This document shows, piece by piece, positions 43,604-53,175 of a stretch of DNA of 64,000 bases. The position numbers and the translations under genes were made by a program. Source of the DNA: Candidatus Magnetocorallium paracelense (GTDB lineage: Bacteria > Nitrospirota > Thermodesulfovibrionia > Thermodesulfovibrionales > Magnetobacteriaceae). The notes beneath the pieces are model-generated. The model was not told the DNA's origin, searched no databases, and worked only from the letters and a program-made list of their open reading frames with translations. Each line of letters begins with the position of its first letter. Within the stretch, counting starts at the first letter, position 1. The stretch lies in assembly GCA_029001845.1 (NCBI GenBank), contig JAREWP010000101.1, positions 1 through 64,000 on the forward strand, given 5' to 3'.

Positions 43604-45400
43604 TCATGGTATGAGGTCGTTTCCCGGCTTCTGCAATACTGTATCAGATTTCGATAGGAAAGGTGTGAAAGGGTCATTTAAAGCCTTATTCATGAGTACA
43701 AGTGTTTTGGGGCCAACGATTCCATCGGGTTTAAGAAAATTTTTAATCTGAAAATCGATTACACGATTTTCAAGATATTCATCAAAAAGTAATTCCTTTT
43801 CGGTATCGGCATTGGTCCCGAGTATAATGTTTAGTTTCTCTCTTATCGTTGCTATGTCATCGCCTGTTGAACCGACTTTCAAATTTCTGCTTTTTAATTC
43901 CCCTGAATGCCAGATAATAGTATACTCTCCAAACCAATAGTTCTCTATCTCTTTTATATTGAATTCTCGTGAATAGTTTTTAGATTCCAATGTTAAATCA
44001 GATCCCGTCGTTTTTGTTATTACAAGATAACTGGGTTTGTCTTTATTATTATATAATTTGATCATACAGGGGTGGTCGTAATTCTTAATACTATTAATAT
44101 TTCCTTTAATATCGAGACAGTTTAAACTGTAAAATCTTATTTCTTCGCAATGGTTCACTCCATTACGTGGCGTATAGTCTGTTCGCCATTTAGAAATTAA
44201 ATGTAAAATGGCGGATTCCCTGTCGAATGCCCCATTAGAATTGTCCAAGAGCAGGATGAAATCATTGTTCTTTGTAATATTGGAGGCGTCCTGTAATGTT
44301 ATCTCCGATTCATTATCTTCGCTGTTAATCCTGATATGATTGTCATCGACTTCTTTCATATCGGAAAATTCATATGTTTTTGATTCCCTCTTTGTTTGAC
44401 TTTTTATGGATTCCTCGGCAGTAATATTATGGATTTCAGTTCTCTTCCCGGTTTGTAAAGATGTCATAGAATCGTTCTTTACAATATAAAGGTTATAAAA
44501 ATTTTCTTTTAACAGATATATCGATGCGCCTGCTATTGTAAAAATTAAAAGAACTATAAAAGCAGGTCTTAAAGGAGGAGAGTTTTTTACGGGTTTATCT
44601 AATACCTCTTTTGCAGCTTTTTTGGCGACTTCCGAATCAACTACATTCTTTTCTTCGGCATAGACGCCGAGCAGAGCTTGATTGCATACATTATTAATCA
44701 GCCTGGGTATGCCTCCGGTCAGGTTGTGTATAATCTGCTCCGCCTTTTTGGTGAATAAGGAACCTGAGGAGCCTGCCACTTTAAGTCTGTAATGTATATA
44801 TTCCCTGGTTTGTTGTACATTCAGGGGTTCTAAGTGATAACGTGCGGTTACTCTCTGATCCAATTGCCTCATCTCGTGCCTGCTTAGCATTTCCCTGAGC
44901 TCCGGCTGGCCGATTAAAACAATTGAGAGAAGTTTTTGACTGTGCGTTTCGAGATTCGTTAAAAGGCGAATCTGTTCGAGAACATCGGTGCTAAGGTTTT
45001 GAGACTCGTCAATAACAAGTACTGTACGCATATCTGCTCTGTGTGAATCAAGGAGGAAGAGGTTTAATTTATCAATAAGATTTTTGGACGAAATATTTGC
45101 TTCTTCATAGGGTATTCCTAACTCGTCGCAAATGCTTGCCAGAAGTTCCGTTACTGTAAGCTTGGGATTAAGGATTAATGCAAAGTTTATTTTATCCGGA
45201 AGATGTTCGATCAGATGACGACAGACAGTCGTTTTGCCGGTTCCCACCTCGCCTGTAAGTAAAACGAAGCCGCCGCTTCCCTTCAGAATATAAAAAAGAT
45301 GTGCCGATGCCTCTTGGTGGTATTGACTCATATATAAAAAACGGGGATCAGGTGTAATAGAGAATGGATTTTCAGTGAATTTGAAATAGGATTCGTACAT
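43604..45400 (-). CDS. GspA/ExeA-like AAA ATPase with peptidoglycan-binding tail
   Basis: The 598-residue protein starts MYESYFKFTENPFSITPDP, as ExeA/GspA and MshM proteins do. An AAA domain has Walker A TGEVGTGKTT and Walker B LVIDESQNL, plus a typical GGIPRLINNVCNQAL. A membrane segment at about 281-300 is followed by a C39-like peptidase fold region without obvious activity and a peptidoglycan-binding domain at the end (PDGIVGPKTLVLMN). ExeA with ExeB helps to insert secretin through the wall. The gene is preceded by the ankyrin gene by 6 bp and followed by gspB-like after 66 bp. Confidence 0.85.
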   Translation of the reverse strand: MYESYFKFTENPFSITPDPRFLYMSQYHQEASAHLFYILKGSGGFVLLTGEVGTGKTTVCRHLIEHLPDKINFALILNPKLTVTELLASICDELGIPYEEANISSKNLIDKLNLFLLDSHRADMRTVLVIDESQNLSTDVLEQIRLLTNLETHSQKLLSIVLIGQPELREMLSRHEMRQLDQRVTARYHLEPLNVQQTREYIHYRLKVAGSSGSLFTKKAEQIIHNLTGGIPRLINNVCNQALLGVYAEEKNVVDSEVAKKAAKEVLDKPVKNSPPLRPAFIVLLIFTIAGASIYLLKENFYNLYIVKNDSMTSLQTGKRTEIHNITAEESIKSQTKRESKTYEFSDMKEVDDNHIRINSEDNESEITLQDASNITKNNDFILLLDNSNGAFDRESAILHLISKWRTDYTPRNGVNHCEEIRFYSLNCLDIKGNINSIKNYDHPCMIKLYNNKDKPSYLVITKTTGSDLTLESKNYSREFNIKEIENYWFGEYTIIWHSGELKSRNLKVGSTGDDIATIREKLNIILGTNADTEKELLFDEYLENRVIDFQIKNFLKPDGIVGPKTLVLMNKALNDPFTPFLSKSDTVLQKPGNDLIP

Positions 45401-45406
45401 GAGTCG

Positions 45407-46195
45407 TTAACCATCTGTATTTGAAATCATTTCTTCAGGTGTTCTCTTCAATTCCTCCATTATCAGAGACTTCCAGACAGAAGTGTACTTTTTCACCATC
45501 ATCGACGCCGTACGCTTTTTGTTATCGGCGATAAGAGGGTTCGCCCCTCTATTAAGAAGAAATCTCACCATCTCTATATCGTTTTTCACGGCAGCTTTCA
45601 TCAACGGCGTAGTTCCGTCCTTATTTGGTTTATTAATATCGGCGTCATTAAACAATAAAAGTTCCACAATATTTTTATTTTCGTTAAAAACGGCGATGCT
45701 CAGAGCTGTCAGACCATATTTGTTATAGTTAATATCGGGGTCCGCTTTTTTATTCAGTAACAATAAAACTATCTCCTGTTGCTTTTCTTTATCCTTGAAT
45801 TCACCTTCTATCGCAGTAATAAGAGGAGAATCTCCGAAACGATTCTGTTTGTCAGGATGGAGGCCTGTGTTTAACAGGTAAGAGATATTCTCGATCTTAC
45901 CGTAAGTCACGGCTGCTGTCAGTGCATCTGAAAGCACATTGATACTTTTTAGGGGGAATTGTTCTGTTAAATAATTAAGTATATCGCTACTCTCCCTGGC
46001 TGCTGCCTTAGATAACGCCAGACTCAACATCTCTTCATCTATGCTTTTCCTCTTCTTTTTGATGAGTAATTGCAACATCTCTTTATTATCGTTGTCAATG
46101 GAATATTTCAGCACCTCTCCTATATCGATGGCTTTTGCGTCATTATAAGTAAACAATATGAATAAAAAAAACAGAAGAGTAGTCGTTTTAAACAT
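45407..46195 (-). CDS. exported ankyrin-repeat protein
   Basis: The 262-residue precursor has a signal peptide (about 1-22, TLLFFLFILFTYNDAKA) and then four to five ankyrin repeats: AAVTYGKIENISYLLN, the GDSPLITAIEG and GLTALSIAV segments, and DGTTPLMKAAVKNDIEMVRFLLNRGA. Ankyrin repeats mediate protein contacts; periplasmic members are widespread with little known role. It heads the operon with the GspA/GspB-like pair and FHA-kinase, so its target may belong to that assembly. Confidence 0.8.
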   Translation of the reverse strand: MFKTTTLLFFLFILFTYNDAKAIDIGEVLKYSIDNDNKEMLQLLIKKKRKSIDEEMLSLALSKAAARESSDILNYLTEQFPLKSINVLSDALTAAVTYGKIENISYLLNTGLHPDKQNRFGDSPLITAIEGEFKDKEKQQEIVLLLLNKKADPDINYNKYGLTALSIAVFNENKNIVELLLFNDADINKPNKDGTTPLMKAAVKNDIEMVRFLLNRGANPLIADNKKRTASMMVKKYTSVWKSLIMEELKRTPEEMISNTDG

Positions 46196-46605
46196 TTTTG
46201 CTCCTTTTGAAAGAAACCCTCTGTATTTATAATTTAACTCGTTACATATTGTTTTTATATATGCTATTATATCAAGGAATAAGACTTTTCTGGAAATATT
46301 TGAAGTTCTTAGTTTGTTAAAAAGTGATGCATAACACTTTAGTTATATTTGATAGGATGCAACTGCTTGAGTTTTCAGTGAAAAGTCCCAAAATAGGCAC
46401 AGCATCAGAGAGGCCAATAAAGATTCGTGTTTGCGAAACTAAGCGATCAAAAAGGCTCGTAATCCGTAAAATACACGCCTTTTTACAAATCTTCGCAAAC
46501 CCGTATGAATACTTCCTCTGCGCCTGACCTTATGACTACTGACAGAAAACCCAAGTACTGTGATTGATCTCATATTAAAATGCAGACTGTACAGTAAACA
46601 AATAT
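46196..46605. other. 410-bp divergent intergenic region
   Basis: No gene is evident. An imperfect inverted repeat lies at about 46425-46507 (ATTCGTGTTTGCGAA with TTCGCAAACCCGTATGAA). Promoters for the ankyrin operon and the kinase operon must lie here but none stands out. Confidence 0.4.
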
Positions 46606-47994
46606 ATGGATAAAAAACAATTAAGGGAGATTGAACTCTTCTCTGAATTTGAGGATTTTGAACTTGATGAGACTTTGTCTATAGCAAAATTCGTTAAGTA
46701 TAAAAAGAATGAAGTTATCATCAGGGAAGGCGATATAGGAGATAAAATTTTTGTTATCCTTTCGGGATCTGTAAGAATTTACAGAAACGGAGATAATGGC
46801 GAGGAAATTTTTATAAAAAATCTTTCAGATGGCAATTTTTTCGGTGAAATGTGTCTGTTCAACAGAAAAACACGGTCCGCGAGCGTAAGTGCTCTTGCCG
46901 ATTCTGAGTTCATATGGTTTGATAACACAGATTTTAAGGCAAAATTTAAAGATAATCCCAATGCAGGTTTATATTTTCTCAGAGAGATTTTTAACCGCAT
47001 GAAAGACGACTCTTACTATATCGAGTCTATACAACACGAGTTCGGGAGAACAAATAACACAGGAAGAGGTATTTTAGATTACATGCTCGATGCCATTAAC
47101 ACCGGATTGGACGCAAAAAAGGAATATACTTTACGTCTCAGCGAGGTCAATAAACAGCTTGAAGACTTTAATATCATGCTGGAACGATTGGTTGAAGTAC
47201 GCACAATGGACCTCAGGGAATCGAACAGAAAGCTCAGAGCCATGGATAAAATCAAGACGGATCTGCTATCTAATGTTTCACATGAGTTAAGAACGCCCCT
47301 TACATCGATCTATGGATTTATTAAAATTATTCGTAAGAGTTTTAAGAAATTCACCCTTCCACTGCTTTTAAATAATGGAATTTTAAATAAAAAATCGATA
47401 CTAAATATTGAGAGTTATTTTGACATAATAGTTGCAGAGTGCAAAAGACTTACTTCTTTGATAGATAATATGCTGGACATCTCTAAGATAGAGTCAGGGA
47501 ACATAGAATGGAATATGTCACCTCTTTCTATTGACGATGTTATAAGACAGGCAGTGGCATCCATGGATTCTCTTTTTAAAGAGAAAGAACTCAACCTGAT
47601 AATCGAGATAGAAAAAGAACTTCCGGAGATAATTGGAGACAGAGACAGATTAATACAAGTCATAATTAATTTGCTATCAAATGCAGTTAAATTTACTAAC
47701 AGCGGTTCTGTGAAATGCAAGGCTGTTTATAATACAAAAAGTGTGATTATCAGCATAATAGATGAAGGAATAGGGATAGAGCCCGGAAATACTAAAATAA
47801 TTTTTGAGAAATTCATGCAAATAGGTGACTCACTTAATGAAAAACCTAAAGGTAGTGGACTAGGGCTTACAATAAGTAAGGAGATTGTTGAGTTTCACGG
47901 CGGGAATATTAACGTAAGAAGTGAATTAGGTAAAGGTAGCGATTTTACAATAACTCTGCCTTTGTATATGAAAGATGAAAAAAAGACGGCGTGA
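46606..47994 (+). CDS. histidine kinase with N-terminal cyclic-nucleotide-binding domain
   Basis: The 462-residue soluble protein has a Crp-type ligand-binding domain (about 5-135). Its phosphate-binding cassette FFGEMCLFNRKTRSASV keeps the Glu and Arg that hold the cyclic nucleotide phosphate. A coiled coil follows, then a dimerisation domain with His226 in SNVSHELRTPLTS, the extended DHp insertion, and an ATPase domain (N box LLSNAVKFT, G1 DEGIGIE, G2 GSGLGLTI). The plan fits a cAMP- or c-di-GMP-like ligand controlling a kinase; the ligand is not provable. It overlaps the GAF gene by 20 bases and a CheY regulator follows. Confidence 0.85.
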   Translation: MDKKQLREIELFSEFEDFELDETLSIAKFVKYKKNEVIIREGDIGDKIFVILSGSVRIYRNGDNGEEIFIKNLSDGNFFGEMCLFNRKTRSASVSALADSEFIWFDNTDFKAKFKDNPNAGLYFLREIFNRMKDDSYYIESIQHEFGRTNNTGRGILDYMLDAINTGLDAKKEYTLRLSEVNKQLEDFNIMLERLVEVRTMDLRESNRKLRAMDKIKTDLLSNVSHELRTPLTSIYGFIKIIRKSFKKFTLPLLLNNGILNKKSILNIESYFDIIVAECKRLTSLIDNMLDISKIESGNIEWNMSPLSIDDVIRQAVASMDSLFKEKELNLIIEIEKELPEIIGDRDRLIQVIINLLSNAVKFTNSGSVKCKAVYNTKSVIISIIDEGIGIEPGNTKIIFEKFMQIGDSLNEKPKGSGLGLTISKEIVEFHGGNINVRSELGKGSDFTITLPLYMKDEKKTA

Positions 47995-48769
47995 TTCGAT
48001 AAATCTAAAAAAAATAATTTCCGGTAGGGACGTATCCTCGTTGATTGACGGTTTAAATGAGTCTCTTGGGATATCTGTCGGGATACAGGATGCAAGCGGT
48101 GACCTTCTATGGGGTGACGTTTCTTATCCTGCTATTTACTTGAAGGAGGAAGCTGGTGATAACAGATATATTAAGCATCGTATAACCTTGAAGAAAAAAG
48201 TAGTAGGATGGGTAGTAGGTGAAAAAGGCGTGAATGCTGTAGCTTCATTGATCAATTATATTGTAAATAAGGAGCATGAGGAAAAGATGCTTTCATCCGA
48301 AGTTCTTGAAAGATATTCAGAGATTAGCATAATACATGATGTAGCGCAAATGTTATCTTCTGACAAAACATTCAAAGAAAAGTTTGCTTACCTAATTGAA
48401 AAGGCGGCGATTATTACAAAGGCGTCTGGTGCTTCTATATTAATTTATAATAAAAAAAATAACAACTTTGATATATTGGTCTCAATAGGCGTGAAGCACG
48501 ACCCTGTTATTCCGCTAAAAGCAGGAGAAGGCATTGCCGGTGCTGTGTTTTTGGCAGGAGAGTCGGAATTAATCGAGGACGTTTTTTCTGACCCAAGATA
48601 TGTCAGTGGTCCCGACATGATTTATTCGATGATATGCGCACCTGTTAAGAAAGCTGGTAGGGCAGTTGGTGTAATAAAAGTAAGCCGTGATAAGGATTCT
48701 TTTGCGGCAAATGATCTTACACTTATCAATATACTTGCCTTTCATTCTGCTTCTCTTAAGTATTCATAG
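47975..48769 (+). CDS. GAF-domain signalling protein
   Basis: The 264-residue protein has an N-terminal sensory module (IDGLNESLGISVGIQDASGD, then KVVGWVVGE) and a helical linker typical of PocR/GAF-linked regulators (NKEHEEKMLSSEVLERYSEI). A C-terminal GAF domain follows (about 125-260; SIGVKHDPVIPLKAGEGIAG, YSMICAPVKKAGRAVGVIKV). There is no output domain. It is encoded between a histidine kinase and its CheY partner with translational overlap, so it may modulate the kinase directly. Confidence 0.75.
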   Translation: MKKRRRDSINLKKIISGRDVSSLIDGLNESLGISVGIQDASGDLLWGDVSYPAIYLKEEAGDNRYIKHRITLKKKVVGWVVGEKGVNAVASLINYIVNKEHEEKMLSSEVLERYSEISIIHDVAQMLSSDKTFKEKFAYLIEKAAIITKASGASILIYNKKNNNFDILVSIGVKHDPVIPLKAGEGIAGAVFLAGESELIEDVFSDPRYVSGPDMIYSMICAPVKKAGRAVGVIKVSRDKDSFAANDLTLINILAFHSASLKYS

Positions 48770-48797
48770 AATAGAAGTAATGTAAAGGAGAATAAAA

Positions 48798-49184
48798 ATG
48801 TCTAAAATTCTGATCGTTGACGATGACTCGAATGTAAGACTCCTGTTGAAGAGTGCGCTGGAGGAACTGGAAGAGACTGGTGTGGAGGTGCTTACTGCTG
48901 TAGACGGTAAAGAGGCTCTTGATATAATTCAAAATAATCGGCCAAATATTATATTTTTAGATATAATGATGCCAAAGATGAATGGTTTTGATGTATGCAG
49001 TGCTATTAAGAGTGATGGTAATTATAGAGACATATTTATAATCATACTCACTGCAAAAGGGCAGATTACTGACAAAGAAAAAGCGCTGGAATGTGGTGCT
49101 GATATGTATATTACAAAGCCCTTTGATCCTGATGAGGTTTTGGAAAAAACAGCGGAGTTATTGAAGATAGAGTTGGAGTATTAA
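48798..49184 (+). CDS. CheY-like single-domain response regulator
   Basis: The 128-residue receiver has DDDS at 8-11, phospho-acceptor Asp55 in IIFLDIMMPK, the TAKGQ block and Lys in YITKPFDP. It is the third gene of the kinase, GAF, receiver set and very similar to the receiver at 22655, so the two sets are probably related by duplication. It has an AAAGGAG site. Its target is not evident. Confidence 0.9.
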   Translation: MSKILIVDDDSNVRLLLKSALEELEETGVEVLTAVDGKEALDIIQNNRPNIIFLDIMMPKMNGFDVCSAIKSDGNYRDIFIIILTAKGQITDKEKALECGADMYITKPFDPDEVLEKTAELLKIELEY

Positions 49185-49188
49185 GCGT

Positions 49189-49974
49189 TTAATTAATAAT
49201 CGATAAGGTTTTATCTGTAAAAATCATTTTTGTTCTCCCAATTCTAAGGGTATCATTGTTATTTAGCTTGTATTCTATACCTTTCTCTATCTGTTTTTTA
49301 TTAATAATAGTTCCGTTTTTACTTAAGTCAGTTAAATAAAAATCATCTCCCCTTTTTTCAATCTTTGCATGTTCTTTGCTAACCTCTTCTCTTTCTAACA
49401 TAATATATGCTCTATGTGATCTTCCAATGATACAAGAGTCTTCTATTACCCATTGGCTTTTCCTCTTGTTTATATTTGTTTCCTTATTGTTTAACTTTGG
49501 GATGATACTTACTTCATCTGCTGCATCATTAGTCTCAGTCTTAGCTTCAGACCTCATCCTCTCTTTTCCATCGACCTCAGATGAGTCCTCTAAAGGCACT
49601 ATTTTTAGTTTCCCTTCTGCAAATAATAATCTGATATTACTAATCTCTATTATATCGTTTTCTTTTAACTCATACTTTTCTGCTATTGGTTGAGCGTTAA
49701 CAAATGTAGCATTTTTACTGTTTAAGTCAGAGAGAAAAAAAGATCTATTTCTTCTCTCTATAATTGCATGTTCTCTGCTAACTTTTTGACCTATGATGTT
49801 AATGTCGGCATTGTGGCGCCTGCCAATTAGTGTTGTTGAAGATTTAAGCTCCCATTCGTTAGTGAATGGTTGTTTTTGAGGTTTGTTTAATTTGTAATTT
49901 ACAAGTAAGGCAATTATGGCAAATATTAAAGATATTAAAACAGAAATTATTATATAAGCGAATGCAATATCCAT
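49189..49974 (-). CDS. membrane protein with two FHA domains
   Basis: The 261-residue protein has one N-terminal membrane segment (about 5-27) and two cytoplasmic FHA domains, at about 40-120 and 165-255. Each has the key residues: Gly-Arg (LIGRRHN; IIGRSHR), Ser-x-x-His (VSREHAII; VSKEHAKI) and the Asn loop (SKNATFV; SKNGTII). It can bind two phosphothreonine sites, perhaps those made by the Ser/Thr kinase encoded 1.1 kb away in the opposite direction. The linker has several Asp/Glu-rich stretches. Confidence 0.85.
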   Translation of the reverse strand: MDIAFAYIIISVLISLIFAIIALLVNYKLNKPQKQPFTNEWELKSSTTLIGRRHNADINIIGQKVSREHAIIERRNRSFFLSDLNSKNATFVNAQPIAEKYELKENDIIEISNIRLLFAEGKLKIVPLEDSSEVDGKERMRSEAKTETNDAADEVSIIPKLNNKETNINKRKSQWVIEDSCIIGRSHRAYIMLEREEVSKEHAKIEKRGDDFYLTDLSKNGTIINKKQIEKGIEYKLNNNDTLRIGRTKMIFTDKTLSIIN

Positions 49975-50043
49975 AACAATGCATTAAATTAAATAGTTTG
50001 TTGCGAATGAGAGAAATGAATATAAAAGATGTAATTTGTTCAA

Positions 50044-50475
50044 TTATTTGTCAAGCATAAATAGACCGTTAATTGATAGAATAAACGAAAAAGAGCCTAA
50101 AAAATAGCTAAGCAAAATTTTTAGTTTGTCTGCTCTTGAAACATATTTTACTTGGTAAAAACTGTTATTGTTGGACTTGCATACATTTGCAACTAAAGAG
50201 ATTGATATAACCCACGATATAACATGCACCAAGAGAAATGGTAAAAAAATTGTTAATGATGATTGTTGATTAGAGAAATCACTGATCATTATTGATAGAA
50301 GCTGCGAAATATCAATGCCAAGGGCTGATACACATAAATCGCCACCTAATGTGTCTAATGATATATTGAAACTCTTTTTTAATCTAAAATCACAATAAAA
50401 AAAAGTGAATGGACCTATTATTGGTAGCCATATTTGAGGGTTTAGTGATATATGAGCTATTATGTCTAGTATCAT
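50044..50475 (-). CDS. unrecognised 143-residue membrane protein
   Basis: I do not recognise it. It has about three hydrophobic segments (WLPIIGPFTFFYC near 17, FLPFLLVHVISWVISISLVA near 77-97, and LLSYFLGSFSFILSINGLFML at the end). The gene is AT-rich, as is the DNA around it, and stands 69 bp after the FHA protein gene in the same direction. It may be co-transcribed with that gene, but nothing in its sequence shows a function. Confidence 0.45.
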   Translation of the reverse strand: MILDIIAHISLNPQIWLPIIGPFTFFYCDFRLKKSFNISLDTLGGDLCVSALGIDISQLLSIMISDFSNQQSSLTIFLPFLLVHVISWVISISLVANVCKSNNNSFYQVKYVSRADKLKILLSYFLGSFSFILSINGLFMLDK

Positions 50476-50754
50476 TTTAAGTCTATTGTTTTGTATTTTT
50501 TATACCGTATTATATATAATATAAATCATTTATAATGTGTATGTAAAGGAATAAAATTTTATTTCTTTACATAAGCATTACCTTATAATCAAAAAAAATT
50601 TGTTTTAGTTTTTTTTGTTATAAAATTTGCCTCATAGCTTTTTGCGTTTTCATGAAAATTAGTAACGTGATAAAAAAACAACAAAAAATTGAGTAATTAT
50701 AAAGCGTTTCGCCATAGAAGTATATAGTTTAGATTCAATAATTTTAAATTTTAA
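50476..50754. other. AT-rich intergenic DNA before the IS remnant
   Basis: Very AT-rich (many A and T runs near 50590-50630). No gene, tRNA, or riboswitch is recognisable. A promoter for the kinase-pilus operon would be expected here or within the remnant. Confidence 0.4.
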
Positions 50755-51085
50755 TTGGTTTAAACCACTACCTAAGGTAGTGGTACCCTAAAGAGGTTCA
50801 AGCGTAATAGTAGTTATAATGTACCTCCCTGAAAGGTATCGAGAAAGGGAGGTATAAATGAAAAGCAATTTAGTAAGGTATCACACACGATATATGAATG
50901 TAAATACCACAGAGTATTTTGTCCCATATATCGTTATAAGATATTTAAGGGAGAGAGTCAGGCAGGATATCTATAGATTCTGTCGTCAAAAGGAGCTAGT
51001 GGAAGTAGAGGAACTGAGCGTTCAAGCGGATCACATCCACCTTTGTAAAATGACGTATGAGTTAGAAGCAATATTTGGACATTAG
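50755..51085 (+). mobile_element. IS200/IS605-type remnant
   Basis: A hairpin CCACTACCTAAGGTAGTGG at 50766-50784, in the position of an IS200/IS605 subterminal hairpin, precedes a 75-codon frame from 50858. Its product includes KSNLVRYHTRYMNV and QADHIHLC, the HUH-type histidine pair. This is like the N-terminal half of Y1 transposases (TnpA). The catalytic Tyr half and right end are missing. A second hairpin CCTCCC...GGGAGG sits at 50823-50851. The fragment ends at the kinase gene's start. Confidence 0.6.
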
Positions 51086-51090
51086 TGATT

Positions 51091-53175
51091 ATGGATATTA
51101 ACACAAAATGTAGTATAGATATTTTAGAGTTAACGACTGATGAACAATTGACAGATACATCAACGGTATCTGAGTTGCAAATACTCTCTACTGTTCCTCC
51201 TTTCGTAAGTAGAAGATCAAATAATTTCAATAAAGCTCCTGTAGCTCAATATGCTTTACCGTTAAACAGAAGATCAAAATATAGTATTACACACTGTTAT
51301 GATGTCGCAACTATTACTGAAAATACAGCGACATTTAACAAACAAGAGAATAATCAGGTAGAGGATTTCCTATATGAAGCAACTATTACTTACAATGCAA
51401 ATTTAGTAATGCCAGATAAAGACAAAGAAGATTGTGCAAACGACATATTTTTCACTAATGATACATTTACAATTGATGATCGTGTTGATAAAGAAAAAAT
51501 AAAACAGCATGTTGAAAACACTAAAGATATAATTTTGACTCCTTCTACTAATCGTTGTTTTAATAATAAAAAGAATTATCCTTCAATTGAACAAATATTA
51601 AGTACTATCGGTCGTTATAAATCACTAACTTTTATTGCTGAAGGAGGTCAAGGTAAGGTATATAAAGCGTGGGATTCTGAACTTGATCAGGAAGTTGCAA
51701 TAAAGATATTGCCTGAATCTTACAGCAAAAACAAGTTACTTATAGATAACCTTAGAAAGGAAGTTGTCATATCTAGACGCTTACGTTATCCGGGCATTGG
51801 TGCAGTACATGATTTGATAACTTTCACAAATGGTTTAATAGGTTTTGTTATGGATTATATTGAAGGTTGTAGCCTTAGCTCATGGCTTAAACAAGAGGGA
51901 AAAAACAGATGGAAGTGGACAGAGAAATATTTAGAAATGCTGAGAGTGCTTTCCTATACTTTATCTGTTGCTCATAATGAAAATATAGTGCACAGGGATA
52001 TCAAGCCAGGAAATGTCATGTTAAAAGATGGAAAGTTAGAAACCCCGGTTCTCCTTGATTTTGGTATAGCACTACCATCTATTGATTCCCCTGATAATAA
52101 AAAATGCGGTACTTTTCATTATATGGCTCCTGAACAGTGGGAACGACCTCATGAAGTTGACGGTCGATCCGATCTTTTTGCTTTCGGAATTTTAGCTTAC
52201 CTGATATTCACAGGAAAGCTTCCTCCTTGTTCTTTATACAACTTCCCCAAAATACGTAAAGTACCATGTGTTCCTGTTGAAGAAATTTCACCTCTATATA
52301 ACTATAATGCCAGAGTGCCAGCTTCTCTTGATCAACTGATTCGTTCTCTTCTATCATATGAGCCAGAAAACCGTCCTTTGTCAGCTAATGAACTGTATAA
52401 TCAATTGAAGGATGTATCCATAATAGACGAGCAAGAGGCCCTGTTTAAGCATTTAGCTAAAAAAAATAAAATTTCTAAGGATGGATTTGTTACAATTGCA
52501 AAGGGTCATTTTTACTTAGGCAGTGAGAGAAAGGAGTGTGGCAATGCTGAACGCCCCAAAAGACGCGTCTTTCTGTCAGAATACAGGATCAGCATAAATT
52601 TGATAACCAACCGTGTGTATAGAGAGTTCTTGGAAAGTACTGGCTTTCCTTTTCCAACACCTCCGTGGTTGGATCATTCGGTAATAGGGAAGGATGAACA
52701 TCCAGTGGTTGGAATTACTTGGGATGAGGCTATGACGTTCTGTCAATGGATGGGAGGTTTACTTCCAACTGAGGCGCAGTGGGAAAAGGCAGCTAAAGGA
52801 ATTGACAGCAGAACCTACCCATGGGGAGATGAATTTAGTAATACAAAAGCAAATATTGATTTTTTCCATAATGCTACTACATCTGTAGGCTTGTATCCTG
52901 AGGGAGCGAGCCCATACGGGTGTTTGGATATGGCTGGAAATGTAAGGGAGTGGTGCTTGGACTGGTATGATCCTCAGAGCTATTCGAAAATACCAATGGG
53001 TGGAAAAGATCCTCAAGGGCCTTTTGAAGGTAAACATAAGGTGATGAGAGGCGGTGGATTTCGGAGTTATAGAGATGAGGCGCGATGTTCTTTTCGAGGA
53101 CATGCATCTGTAGACACACGTGAACCGGATATAGGTTTTCGTATTGTATTAAGTAATGAGGAGTTAAATGACTGA
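51091..53175 (+). CDS. Ser/Thr protein kinase fused to a formylglycine-generating-enzyme-like domain
   Basis: This ~694-residue protein has a Thr-rich, apparently disordered N-terminus (about 1-165), a Hanks-type kinase domain (about 170-440) and a C-terminal sulfatase-modifying-factor/FGE domain (about 465-692). The kinase keeps GGQGKVYKA, the VAIKI lysine, HRDIKPGN, DFG and APEQW, so it should be active. The FGE part includes GLLPTEAQWEKAAKG, YPWGDEF, GCLDMAGNVREW and DIGFRIVL. FGE-like domains are fused to kinases in several bacteria (Pkn1 type) and may bind ligands rather than oxidise cysteine. The gene overlaps the GspE gene by eight bases. I prefer the ATG at 51091 over a GTG at 51085. 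Confidence 0.8.
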   Translation: MDINTKCSIDILELTTDEQLTDTSTVSELQILSTVPPFVSRRSNNFNKAPVAQYALPLNRRSKYSITHCYDVATITENTATFNKQENNQVEDFLYEATITYNANLVMPDKDKEDCANDIFFTNDTFTIDDRVDKEKIKQHVENTKDIILTPSTNRCFNNKKNYPSIEQILSTIGRYKSLTFIAEGGQGKVYKAWDSELDQEVAIKILPESYSKNKLLIDNLRKEVVISRRLRYPGIGAVHDLITFTNGLIGFVMDYIEGCSLSSWLKQEGKNRWKWTEKYLEMLRVLSYTLSVAHNENIVHRDIKPGNVMLKDGKLETPVLLDFGIALPSIDSPDNKKCGTFHYMAPEQWERPHEVDGRSDLFAFGILAYLIFTGKLPPCSLYNFPKIRKVPCVPVEEISPLYNYNARVPASLDQLIRSLLSYEPENRPLSANELYNQLKDVSIIDEQEALFKHLAKKNKISKDGFVTIAKGHFYLGSERKECGNAERPKRRVFLSEYRISINLITNRVYREFLESTGFPFPTPPWLDHSVIGKDEHPVVGITWDEAMTFCQWMGGLLPTEAQWEKAAKGIDSRTYPWGDEFSNTKANIDFFHNATTSVGLYPEGASPYGCLDMAGNVREWCLDWYDPQSYSKIPMGGKDPQGPFEGKHKVMRGGGFRSYRDEARCSFRGHASVDTREPDIGFRIVLSNEELND

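Noticed and set aside
46324-46527. 67-codon ORF in the divergent gap
   Set aside because: No ribosome site and no coding pattern; it overlaps an inverted repeat.
50523-50760. c-di-GMP riboswitch before the pilus operon
   Set aside because: The AT-rich sequence lacks the GEMM core motifs.
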